A stretch of DNA of 64,000 nucleotides from Agrobacterium vitis. GTDB taxonomy: Bacteria; Pseudomonadota; Alphaproteobacteria; Rhizobiales; Rhizobiaceae. The stretch lies in NCBI RefSeq assembly GCF_013337045.2, contig NZ_CP118260.1:881001-945000 (forward strand), given 5' to 3'. The position numbers were made by a program, and so were the translations under genes. Under the pieces are notes generated by a model. The model did no database searches. It worked only from the letters and a program-made list of their open reading frames with translations, and was not told where the DNA came from. Positions 51,525-58,932 of the stretch are shown one piece after another (position 1 is the first letter of the stretch; each line of letters opens with the position of its first letter).

Positions 51525-52013
51525 ATGAAAATCTTTCTTTCCATCGTTGCGCTGTCGCTCAGCCTCGCCTCGGGTGTTTTTGCACAAGAGCCGGTTCGTG
51601 GCGTTGACAATGCCGAAGCGCTGTTTACCAGCCCCGATCCGGTGCTGAACCGCAATAAGCAGGCGACCTATAAGATCCTCAAGGAACTGCTGGAGGCCAA
51701 TCACTGGGACCGCGCCGATCTCTATCTGACGGAGCGCTACATTCAGCACAATCCCAATGCGGCCTCGGGCCGTCAGGGCGTGATCGACTATTTCACCAAG
51801 GTGCGAAAAGTAACGCCGTCGCCGATCCCGGAAAAGATGCAGACCAAAGTGGTTTCCGTTGTTGCAGAAGGTGACATCGTCACCGTTGCCTTCCCGCGTG
51901 AGATGAAGGACCCCAAAGACCCGACCAAGACCTATACCACGACCTGGTTTGACAGCTGGCGTTTCGTGGATGGCAAGGCGGACGAACATTGGGATTCGGC
52001 GACCAAGCCGTGA
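51525..52013 (+). CDS. Secreted NTF2/SnoaL-like protein
   Basis: 162 aa from ATG 51525; the longer open frame from 51417 is not supported by the signal peptide position. Residues 1-20 (MKIFLSIVALSLSLASGVFA) form a clean signal peptide. The mature part resembles SnoaL-like NTF2 folds (LLEANHWDRADLYLTERYIQHNPNAASGRQGVIDYF, then TTTWFDSWRFVDGKADEHWD). Function unknown; members are often annotated as nuclear transport factor 2 family proteins. Followed by a strong terminator at 52016-52040. Confidence 0.8.
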   Translation: MKIFLSIVALSLSLASGVFAQEPVRGVDNAEALFTSPDPVLNRNKQATYKILKELLEANHWDRADLYLTERYIQHNPNAASGRQGVIDYFTKVRKVTPSPIPEKMQTKVVSVVAEGDIVTVAFPREMKDPKDPTKTYTTTWFDSWRFVDGKADEHWDSATKP

Positions 52014-52015
52014 AC

Positions 52016-52050
52016 GATCAGTCATTGAAGATGACTGATCGCTTTCCTTT
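52016..52050 (+). terminator. Intrinsic terminator
   Basis: A perfect 10-bp stem GATCAGTCAT/ATGACTGATC around TGAAG, then GCTTTCCTTT. It starts three bases after the NTF2-like gene's stop. Confidence 0.75.
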
Positions 52051-52051
52051 T

Positions 52052-52090
52052 GCAAATCCCTCAAGCCTCAGCTGCATTTGAGGGATTTGC
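52052..52090. repeat. Second perfect inverted repeat after the terminator
   Basis: GCAAATCCCTCAA (52052-52064) pairs perfectly with TTGAGGGATTTGC (52078-52090) around a 13-nt loop. It directly follows the terminator and lies about 130 bp before the P1 peptidase gene. It may be an operator, a second terminator for antisense transcription, or a mobile-palindrome remnant. Nothing else is evident up to 52223. Confidence 0.55.
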
Positions 52091-52223
52091 AATGTCTTCA
52101 AGGCGAGGATGCGTCAGCATCTTCGAGCCTTTCGACAACATGGTGGATATCCCTAGATTTGCCGTGATATTTGTCAGGCCCGGGCGTAGTGTGCCGCCGA
52201 TTTGACGGTTGGCGGAGCAGGAT

Positions 52224-53273
52224 GTGACGGAAAATTCGCGTGCGCGGTTCAGGGAGCTTGGTGGCCCCATAGGCCATTATCCCGCCGGACCGCTCAATGC
52301 CATCACCGATGTCACAGGCGTTTTCGTTGGTCATATGACCTTGATAGACGGGGAGCGGATGCGGACTGGTGCCACCGCCATCCTTCCGCATGGCGGCAAT
52401 CTGTTTCAGGACAAGGTGCCTGCTGGTTTTGCTGTTTTGAATGGTTACGGCAAATTTGCCGGTAGCACCCAGATCGTCGAGCTTGGTGAGATCGAGACCC
52501 CGATTGTGCTCACCAACACGCTTGCGGTCGGGCGTGCCATCGAGGCGATCAATCTTTATACGCTGGCCCAGAAGGGTAACGAGCGCGTCACCTCGCTCAA
52601 CGCCGTGGTCGGTGAAACCAATGACAGTCGCCTGAATGATATTCGCGCTGCCCGTCCCGATGTTACGGAGATTGGCGCGGCGATTGCGGCGGCACAGCCT
52701 GGTCCGGTAGAGGAGGGGGCTGTCGGTGCTGGCACGGGAACCGTGGCTTTCGGACTGAAAGGCGGCATCGGCACCAGCTCGCGGCTGGTTGAGATCGGCA
52801 ATGCGCGATATACACTCGGGGTTCTCGTGCAGTCCAACTATGGCGGCCATCTCATCGTTGCGGGCAAGCCCTATCGGTCCGATGCGGTTCACGACAAGGA
52901 TGGCTCCATCGTTATGATCGTGGCAACCGATGCGCCGCTTTGCGCGCGCAATCTGACCCGGTTGGCGGAGCGCTGCTTTGGCGGCCTTGCCCGCACCGGT
53001 GCTGCCCTCAGCAATGGTTCGGGCGATTATGCACTGGCGTTTTCGACGGCAGACTCAGTTAGGCGCACGCCAGCGCGCCGAAAGGCGATGATGAGCGTCG
53101 AACAGCTCTCCAATGACGTTGTTTCGCCGCTTTTCGAGGCTGTGATCGAGGCAACCGAGGAGGCGATCCTCAATTCACTGACCATGGCCGTTTCCATGAC
53201 CGGCGTGAATGCCGCAACGGGAAAGCCGACCGTTGTTTCCTCCATTTCTCTCGACACGATCCGTCGTCTCTGA
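52224..53273 (+). CDS. P1 family peptidase, DmpA-like (L-aminopeptidase/D-esterase)
   Basis: 349 aa from GTG 52224 with GGAG upstream; TTG 52209 is an alternative. An Ntn-hydrolase-like self-cleaving enzyme. The cleavage point is a Gly-Ser in HDKDGSIVMIVATDAPL, about residue 227/228, which would expose Ser as nucleophile and give alpha and beta chains. VGAGTGTVAFGLKGGIGTSSR, LGVLVQSNYGG and SNGSGDYALAFSTA are family blocks. DmpA releases N-terminal L-residues and cleaves D-alanine esters/amides. It is followed by a D-amino acid aminotransferase, which suggests joint use on D-residue compounds. Confidence 0.88.
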   Translation: MTENSRARFRELGGPIGHYPAGPLNAITDVTGVFVGHMTLIDGERMRTGATAILPHGGNLFQDKVPAGFAVLNGYGKFAGSTQIVELGEIETPIVLTNTLAVGRAIEAINLYTLAQKGNERVTSLNAVVGETNDSRLNDIRAARPDVTEIGAAIAAAQPGPVEEGAVGAGTGTVAFGLKGGIGTSSRLVEIGNARYTLGVLVQSNYGGHLIVAGKPYRSDAVHDKDGSIVMIVATDAPLCARNLTRLAERCFGGLARTGAALSNGSGDYALAFSTADSVRRTPARRKAMMSVEQLSNDVVSPLFEAVIEATEEAILNSLTMAVSMTGVNAATGKPTVVSSISLDTIRRL

Positions 53274-53299
53274 CGCTCTTCCGCATGACAGGAGTTTGC

Positions 53300-54166
53300 A
53301 TGTCCAATCCCGCCCTTCGCACCGTCTATCTCAATGGCGCCTTTCTGGCCGAAAACGAAGCGCATATCTCGATTTTCGACCGTGGCTTTCTGTTTGGTGA
53401 CGGCATCTATGAAGTGACCGCCGTGCTGGACGGCAAGCTGGTTGACAGCGCCCTGCACATGGCCCGACTGGAGCGCAGTGTCGGCGAAATCGGTGGGCAT
53501 CTGCCGGTATCGACGGATGAAATCGTCGAGATCGAGCGGCGGCTGATAGCCGAGAACGGCTTGAAGGAAGGGATGATCTATCTGCAATATACAAGAGGCG
53601 CCGAGGACCGCAATTTCCTCTATTCCGAGGACCTCGCTCCGACCTTGCTGCTGTTTACCCAGTCGAAATCGCTCGACGTTGCCAGCGTTATGGAAAAAGG
53701 CCTGAAGGTCAAAACCGTGACGGACCAGCGCTGGGCGCGGCGCGATATCAAAAGCGTTTGCCTCCTGCCACAGGTTCTGGCCAAGCGCGCCGCCAAGGCC
53801 GAAGGATGTGACGAAGCCTGGATGGTGGAAGACGGTTTCGTGACCGAGGGCGCGTCTTCGACGGCCTATATCGTCACCGCCGATGACAAGATCATTACCC
53901 GCGCCAATAGCAATGCGACATTGCCCGGCTGCACCCGGCTGGCGCTGTTGCAATTGGCAAAGGAACATGGACTTGTTATCGAAGAGCGCCCATTCAGCGT
54001 CGAGGAAGCAATGGCGGCCCGCGAAGCGGCATTGACCAGCGCCTCGAATTTCATCGTACCGATCACCAGCATCGACGGCGAGCCGGTCGGTGATGGCAAG
54101 CCCGGCCCGGTGGTGACGCGCTTGCGGGCGCTGTACATGGAAAACGCCCGCAGGACGGCGATTTAA
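53300..54166 (+). CDS. dat: D-amino acid aminotransferase
   Basis: 288 aa from ATG 53300 (AGGAG six bases upstream); ATG 53285 is less likely. PLP fold type IV. The cofactor lysine is K151 (RRDIKSVCLLPQVLAK), the Glu that binds the pyridine nitrogen is in VEDGFVTEGASSTAYIV, and FDRGFLFGDGIYEVT is the entry motif. The ISIFDRGFLFGDGIYE to R-x-H arrangement fits D-alanine aminotransferases rather than branched-chain ones. It swaps amino groups between D-amino acids and 2-oxo acids. Follows the P1 peptidase by 26 bp, likely the same operon. Confidence 0.88.
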   Translation: MSNPALRTVYLNGAFLAENEAHISIFDRGFLFGDGIYEVTAVLDGKLVDSALHMARLERSVGEIGGHLPVSTDEIVEIERRLIAENGLKEGMIYLQYTRGAEDRNFLYSEDLAPTLLLFTQSKSLDVASVMEKGLKVKTVTDQRWARRDIKSVCLLPQVLAKRAAKAEGCDEAWMVEDGFVTEGASSTAYIVTADDKIITRANSNATLPGCTRLALLQLAKEHGLVIEERPFSVEEAMAAREAALTSASNFIVPITSIDGEPVGDGKPGPVVTRLRALYMENARRTAI

Positions 54167-54274
54167 TCGACCCTAGATGTTTGATGCCGACATTTGCTGG
54201 GTAGATTAATAATGAAACGATTGGGCTGCAAAGCCCATCGTTTGCAGATGAACTCGTAGAGCGTTACGCCTTTT

Positions 54275-54310
54275 ACATCGCCGTGCGCAATATATGGCGC
54301 ATGGCGATGT
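54275..54310. repeat. 14-bp stem-loop attached to the intergenic repeat
   Basis: ACATCGCCGTGCGC (54275-54288) pairs with GCGCATGGCGATGT (54297-54310) with one G-U pair, around an A/T-rich loop. It adjoins the core repeat at 54310-54377. The copy at 56861 has a corresponding GTGCGCC-ATAAAT-GGCGCAC stem at 56939-56958, so the stem is part of the repeat unit. Confidence 0.65.
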
Positions 54311-54377
54311 AGCTCTTTATATCTGCTGCATAATTTTCTCTTTAAAGCCGATTCCGGTTTAAAGAGTTATGCAGTAG
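54310..54377 (+). repeat. Dispersed intergenic palindrome, left inverted copy
   Basis: It runs from TAGCTC through TGCTGCATAATTTTCTC to GAGTTATGCAGTAG, itself a palindrome (TTTAAAGCCG with CGGTTTAAA). It is the inverted partner of 56861-56931. The two copies bracket the AttH-like, TetR and NIPSNAP genes. Nothing else is visible in the 54167-54399 gap. Confidence 0.75.
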
Positions 54378-54399
54378 TGGCTTGTGCCTTCGCTGGAAG

Positions 54400-55398
54400 T
54401 CAGCGCCACACGCCGACGAGTTCGACGTAACCGAACCCTCGAACCGGCTTGCCGCGCCATGTACCGGCCATGGTGCTCGCACCTTCGTATTTGTTCAGCG
54501 CCGGTACCTGAGACACGAACTCCTGCTCACGGGGAGACGGAACCACCTCCAATTCCGCGTCCATGGCGGGGATGCGCACCGTCCACCGCGTGGGGTAGCG
54601 GCAACCACTTTTCTCGCTGTGCCAGACGTCCCGCGCCGCAAGACCCGGCTCGGCTGCGGCAACCGTCTGCGATCCGTCTGCATGGAGAATGGTCGCCCAT
54701 GCGCGCTCCTCGCCGCCAAGCTTGGCCGGGCCGGACCAGAGACTGATGGCGTCGCCATTGTCGAGATTGATGTCCATCCAGCTCCATTTGAATGCTGCGT
54801 CGACAGCGGCAACGCCCTCTTGGTTCTGCCATTGTCGATCGAACCAGACGACACCTTCGACGGAGCGCTTATTGCCATCGACAGTGATTGCGCCGCGGGC
54901 GGCGAGCCGGGGAACCGAGTATTGATGGATCATCATGCCGATGAGTGGGAAAACGCCGGTGCCTCCGTTCATGATGACCGGGCCCGTCGCGTGGGCCTCT
55001 ATGTCTACTTCGCCTTTACCGCCGCCGAGGGTGGCCTTTATACGGAAGTTGTCCAGGGTTCCCCACATGCGACCATTTGGCATTTCGATGTCGAAGCCAC
55101 TGTCAGCAATGGTTGCCTGATCAACCGGGATCACGACATCTTCGGCGCGGTACCAGCCCGTCGTCTCGTTCGTGATCGCAACGCAAGCCTGGATGGCACT
55201 GCCGGTATCCGGCATTGGCGAGATCATGATGTGGTACAGAAAATTCAGGGTCTCGCCATCGACGTCGAAATGACCGATGGCGAACCAGGAGTTGACGTCA
55301 AACTCCTTCTTCAGCGCAAGGTCGGCGACGGGATCGACAAACGCGCCGAGGCCCTTTGGCACCGTGAGAATTGAAACGTCGGTTGCAGCTTGGGTCAT
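54400..55398 (-). CDS. AttH/CrtC-type lipocalin-like domain protein
   Basis: 332 aa from ATG 55398 (AGGA upstream); the frame is open to 55491, but that part is proline-rich and unlike the family. The lipocalin-like AttH/carotenoid 1,2-hydratase pattern is visible: HFDVDGETLNFLYHIMIS, VEGVVWFDRQWQNQE and FKWSWMDINLDNGDAISLW. No signal peptide is apparent. Family members include hydroxyneurosporene synthase-like hydratases and attachment-linked AttH of Agrobacterium; the reaction here is not known. It is the partner of the TetR gene just upstream (43 bp) and lies within the repeat-bracketed module. Confidence 0.8.
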   Translation of the reverse strand: MTQAATDVSILTVPKGLGAFVDPVADLALKKEFDVNSWFAIGHFDVDGETLNFLYHIMISPMPDTGSAIQACVAITNETTGWYRAEDVVIPVDQATIADSGFDIEMPNGRMWGTLDNFRIKATLGGGKGEVDIEAHATGPVIMNGGTGVFPLIGMMIHQYSVPRLAARGAITVDGNKRSVEGVVWFDRQWQNQEGVAAVDAAFKWSWMDINLDNGDAISLWSGPAKLGGEERAWATILHADGSQTVAAAEPGLAARDVWHSEKSGCRYPTRWTVRIPAMDAELEVVPSPREQEFVSQVPALNKYEGASTMAGTWRGKPVRGFGYVELVGVWR

Positions 55399-55441
55399 GT
55401 CGAGATCCTGTCTCGTATGGGTGGCTGGAGGTGAAGAGTGT

Positions 55442-56104
55442 TTAGGGGCGAGAGCCTCGGCTGGTGAGGGTGACCGGTCCCGCAGCGGCAAGCAAAGCTG
55501 GCAGCATGATCGTGTCGACGAGTTCTACGATCACGTCGCTATCGCGATCATTGACATGAAGCAGCACAAAATGGACGGCAATTGCCCCGGGCAATTTGCC
55601 GATTAGTTGCGGAATTTCACTTTGCCTGAGTTCGCCTCTCTGCGTGGCGCGCTGGATGATCGACGACCATTGACGCAAGCCGAACTGGTAAATGGTCTCG
55701 GAGAGCAACGCGAGTGGCTCAGGATCCGTTCTCGCCTGGAAAACCAAGCTGGACAGAATTCGCGTACGACGGGGTGAGAGCGCTTCGAAGACCGACCGGA
55801 CCCACCATTGAAGGTCTTCGCGTAGGCCGCCATGGTCGATATCCGTATCAGGGATTGTCAGCAAGTCCTGCTCCAGCGCCGCCAACACCAACTTGGTCTT
55901 GGTGGCGAAACGTCGGTAGATTGCAGGAGGGGTGGTTTGCGCCCGCCGCGACACATCGGAGATCGATAGCGCTTCAAAACCCACCTCAGAGAGGGCTTCC
56001 AGCGCCGCATCCAGGATCGCCCGGTCGAGATCCTCGCTATACGGACGCCCAGGCAGACGTATCTTATCCGTACGCGCGTCAATTGTTTTCTCAACAGGCG
56101 GCAT
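55442..56104 (-). CDS. TetR family transcriptional regulator
   Basis: 220 aa from ATG 56104 (MPPVEKTIDARTDKIR). The N-terminal helix-turn-helix is clear (ILDAALEALSEVGFEALSISDVSRRAQTTPPAIYRRFATK), with a helical effector domain behind it (TetR_C_11-like: LQWWVRSVFEALSPRRTRILSSLV). It is probably co-transcribed with the AttH-like gene. About 100 bp upstream lies a perfect 26-bp palindrome in the divergent space, a candidate site of action. Ligand unknown. Confidence 0.88.
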   Translation of the reverse strand: MPPVEKTIDARTDKIRLPGRPYSEDLDRAILDAALEALSEVGFEALSISDVSRRAQTTPPAIYRRFATKTKLVLAALEQDLLTIPDTDIDHGGLREDLQWWVRSVFEALSPRRTRILSSLVFQARTDPEPLALLSETIYQFGLRQWSSIIQRATQRGELRQSEIPQLIGKLPGAIAVHFVLLHVNDRDSDVIVELVDTIMLPALLAAAGPVTLTSRGSRP

Positions 56105-56206
56105 AATCAAAAGGTCTCCTCTTCTGCGGACCATCTCGTCAAGAGGCGCGGTCCATTGGCTTTTAAGCCCGCAAACAAGACATCACTCGAGCCAACCAAA
56201 CTCAAC

Positions 56207-56271
56207 AACCCCAAGACAACGCAATAACAATACGATGTCAATCCATATTGTTATTGCGTTGTCTTGGGGTT
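56207..56271. repeat. Perfect 26-bp inverted repeat upstream of tetR
   Basis: Bases 56207-56232 pair without mismatch with 56246-56271 around a 13-nt spacer (CGATGTCAATCCA). The arm begins AACCCCAAGACAACGC and ends AATAACAATA. The size and perfection are far beyond a single TetR operator. It lies between the divergent tetR (start 56104) and NIPSNAP (start 56538) genes and has no U-run. It could be a double operator, a cruciform or the remnant of a small mobile element. Confidence 0.85.
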
Positions 56272-56537
56272 CTGGTAATACTGCGGACGTAATCGGTTTC
56301 CCGGTCAGCGGCGCACCGCGACCAGGCAATCAAGGAGGAGGTCGCAAGGCTTGCGTTGAGCGCCCCCAAATAGGTCGAGGAAGCCGAAGGTCTTCATCGA
56401 CACCCATGCTGGTCGCCTGGCAGATCGGAGTGTTGCTGGATTGATCGAGTATCGTGTGGACTATCGGCTACTCCCCAAACTCCTCTGAGGAACCGAACGT
56501 TAAGCTTAGCTGTTCTCGAACCGAATTGGAAAAAGCA
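56272..56537. other. Gene-free stretch between palindrome and NIPSNAP gene
   Basis: No ORF with a ribosome binding site or recognisable protein motif is seen. The stretch is G/C rich and coding-like in places (around 56330-56440), so it may be a decayed gene, but no family match could be read and no claim is made. Confidence 0.35.
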
Positions 56538-56855
56538 ATGAAAATCTATGAAATGCGTATCTACACCCTGAAATCCGCCGAAGCCGCTACTGCCTACCGG
56601 AAAATCTGGATCAAGCATATCGAAAGTCTGAAAGCGGTCGGGATTACCACTCATGGCGTGTTTACTGTTGACGGTGATCCAAACAAAATTGTCGCACTCG
56701 TGAACTATCCCGAAGGTGCCGATCCGAAAGAGGTATCAGATCGTTATATGACCAGCGATCTGTTCAAGGAGGATATGACGGGTTTCGATCCAGCGTGGTT
56801 CTCCTCGGTGGAGGCGATACCTCTCGCCCCCGAAGCATGTTCACCTCTCCAGTAA
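56538..56855 (+). CDS. NIPSNAP family protein
   Basis: 105 aa from ATG 56538. MKIYEMRIYTLKSAEAATAYRKIW at the start and VALVNYPEGADPKEVSDRYM are typical of the small dimeric alpha-beta barrel NIPSNAP proteins. The initiation context is weak (AATTGGAAAAAGCA). Function unknown; bacterial members often lie in degradation clusters. It is divergent from tetR and lies inside the repeat-bracketed module. Confidence 0.8.
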   Translation: MKIYEMRIYTLKSAEAATAYRKIWIKHIESLKAVGITTHGVFTVDGDPNKIVALVNYPEGADPKEVSDRYMTSDLFKEDMTGFDPAWFSSVEAIPLAPEACSPLQ

Positions 56856-56860
56856 CAGGC

Positions 56861-56958
56861 CTACTGCATAATTCCTTAAATCGGACTCGATTTAACGAGA
56901 AAATTATGCGGCAGATATAAGAGCTATAGCGAACCTTCGTGCGCCATAAATGGCGCAC
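56861..56958 (-). repeat. Dispersed intergenic palindrome, right inverted copy with stem
   Basis: The core 56861-56931 is the inverse of 54310-54377 (CTACTGCATAATTCC, then TCGGACTCGATTTAA, then GAGAAAATTATGCGGCAG). The attached hairpin GTGCGCC-ATAAAT-GGCGCAC occupies 56939-56958. It starts six bases after the NIPSNAP stop. The rest of the gap up to 57176 shows no gene. Confidence 0.75.
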
Positions 56959-57176
56959 GCGCTGTTGATGAAAAAGCCTGTCCGGTTCGCGGCCATAGCA
57001 CGTGGGCCCAATAACCATACGGTCGATTAGCTCGTGATACTGCAACGCAATAGGGAGGGCAGCCGAATGTCTTCGGCAGTCGGCTTTCGCAATATTGGCC
57101 ATGTTGTTCCCAAGAACCATATGCAACGGTATGGTTCTGGATTGTGAACCGTGGTCCAATGCGACCCTGAAAATGG

Positions 57177-58685
57177 CTATCCCGCCCGTTGATACTCAAT
57201 CATCCGGGCGCGGGACAGAACCAGTTCCAGGCGGTTTTCACTGAGCAGGTTCAGGCAGATCCGTTTGGTCCAGGGGCCATCGTGAAGCGCGAACAGGTAG
57301 CGACCGGCACCCAGCGCTTGCAACGGCATGGACTGGCGGGTTGGGCCGACGCCCATCACCAGCATGGAACCGTGGATTTCAAATCGGGCGCCTTCGGGCG
57401 AAAGCCAGGTGCCTGAAAGCGACGGCGAAACACCATTGTCTTTGGCTGGTCGGTAATGACGCGGCCCATGGCCGACGTCGCCGATAATGTCGTCTCCCTG
57501 CATTTTCAGCCGCAGCGGCGAGGTGGAAGAGCGCGAGGAAATCCAGCCGTCGCCGTCATCATAGGCCGCGTCTTCGGCATCGAGTGCAATGATGCTGCTT
57601 GCCTTTACCTCGATCCAGTTCGGGCCGCTGCCTTCCACGTAAAGCCCGTCACGAAGCGCTCTCGACAAGCTTGGCAGGGGCAGGCCGAACAGTCTTATCA
57701 TTGCCGATTGGGCAATTTTGGCGCCATTGGTGTCTTCCCGGTTGGAAACGACGACGAAACCAGCACCGGTTTCAGGATCAAGCAGAAAATAGGTCTTGTA
57801 GCCCGGATGCGAGCCGCCATGACCAACAAAGTCCTTGTCCCCTAACCGTGTGTGGGCCAGTCCCAGCCCGTAACCGCTTGGCCTGCCATCGGCGAGCGGG
57901 CGCGGAGCGGCCATGGCTTCGAGCCGCCCGGCCAGCGCGCCTTTTCCCTTCAGCAGGGCTTGCAGCCATAGGGCAAGCGAGCGGGCGCTGCCCGTCATGC
58001 TGCCGGAGGCGGAGATATGCAGGCCAGCGGCGGAAAGCTGCCATTTCTGCCCATCATGCCAATAGCCGGGAGCAAGCCCGGTAACGACATCATTCCAACC
58101 GTCTGGCGCATCGAAAACCGCACCGGTTTCTGCGCCGGCACGCTGGATATAATCGCGGAAATAAATGCCCTTGCGCTCAAGCGCTGCTTCCACCAGCCGG
58201 TAGCCGGTATTGGAATAGGAAACTTCACTGCCTGCGGCAAAGTTCAGCCGGGTCTGTCGGCTGAGAAAGTCCAGCAGTGGCCCGCTTCGGGTTTCCGAAT
58301 AGACCGACAATCCAAGCAGGCTTAGCGCTTCACGGGTATCCGGCAAGCCGCCGCTCATATCCAGAGCGCGGCCAACGGTGACACTGGCGAGCGGTTCTTG
58401 CAGTTCCGGCAGATGCGCACCCAACCGGTCATCAAGGCGGATAAGGTCCGGATGAGACAGAACCAGCGTACAAAAGGCATGTTTGGTGACCGAGGCATAG
58501 CGAATGACACTATCCGGGCTAAAGGACGCGCCCGTGCTCAGGTTTTCAACGCCGCCACTTAACCCAAACCGGATGCCGTCTAGGTCAAAACCGATCACCG
58601 CCCCGCCGGGGCCGTCCTGCGTCCAAGGTTCAATAGCGGCGTTGATGGCCCGTTCGGCGTCTTTCCAGTTTAACATCTGTTCCAT
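57177..58685 (-). CDS. Serine hydrolase, beta-lactamase class C fold, D-aminopeptidase-like
   Basis: 502 aa. Catalytic motifs are S65-V-T-K68 (YASVTKHAF), Y157-S-N159 (EVSYSNTGY) and H289-G-G (FVGHGGSHPGY). The HxG form of the third motif and the extra C-terminal beta domains (about 345-500) match D-aminopeptidase DAP of Ochrobactrum (about 520 aa), which removes N-terminal D-residues. No signal peptide, so cytoplasmic. It lies near a P1/DmpA peptidase, a D-amino acid aminotransferase and an M19 dipeptidase, in line with use of D-amino acid peptides. A general esterase role cannot be excluded. Confidence 0.85.
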   Translation of the reverse strand: MEQMLNWKDAERAINAAIEPWTQDGPGGAVIGFDLDGIRFGLSGGVENLSTGASFSPDSVIRYASVTKHAFCTLVLSHPDLIRLDDRLGAHLPELQEPLASVTVGRALDMSGGLPDTREALSLLGLSVYSETRSGPLLDFLSRQTRLNFAAGSEVSYSNTGYRLVEAALERKGIYFRDYIQRAGAETGAVFDAPDGWNDVVTGLAPGYWHDGQKWQLSAAGLHISASGSMTGSARSLALWLQALLKGKGALAGRLEAMAAPRPLADGRPSGYGLGLAHTRLGDKDFVGHGGSHPGYKTYFLLDPETGAGFVVVSNREDTNGAKIAQSAMIRLFGLPLPSLSRALRDGLYVEGSGPNWIEVKASSIIALDAEDAAYDDGDGWISSRSSTSPLRLKMQGDDIIGDVGHGPRHYRPAKDNGVSPSLSGTWLSPEGARFEIHGSMLVMGVGPTRQSMPLQALGAGRYLFALHDGPWTKRICLNLLSENRLELVLSRARMIEYQRAG

Positions 58686-58932
58686 TCAATCTTTTACCGC
58701 CGAAATATCCGCGACAATGATAGCGGTGTCATTTAGCAAATCCGTAGAGGTGGGATGGCAATGCGCTTTGTTGCCCGCGCGTGGTGACAATAGCGTCTGA
58801 CATCGGTCTCAATGGGTGGCATTTGGGAGCCAAATATGTCAAGTCTTTGATGCATTTGGATATTCACGAATCTTCAATGCAAGGCTGCATCGGCGTGGCA
58901 GATGCGTGCGTATGATGTGCAAGGATAGAGCA

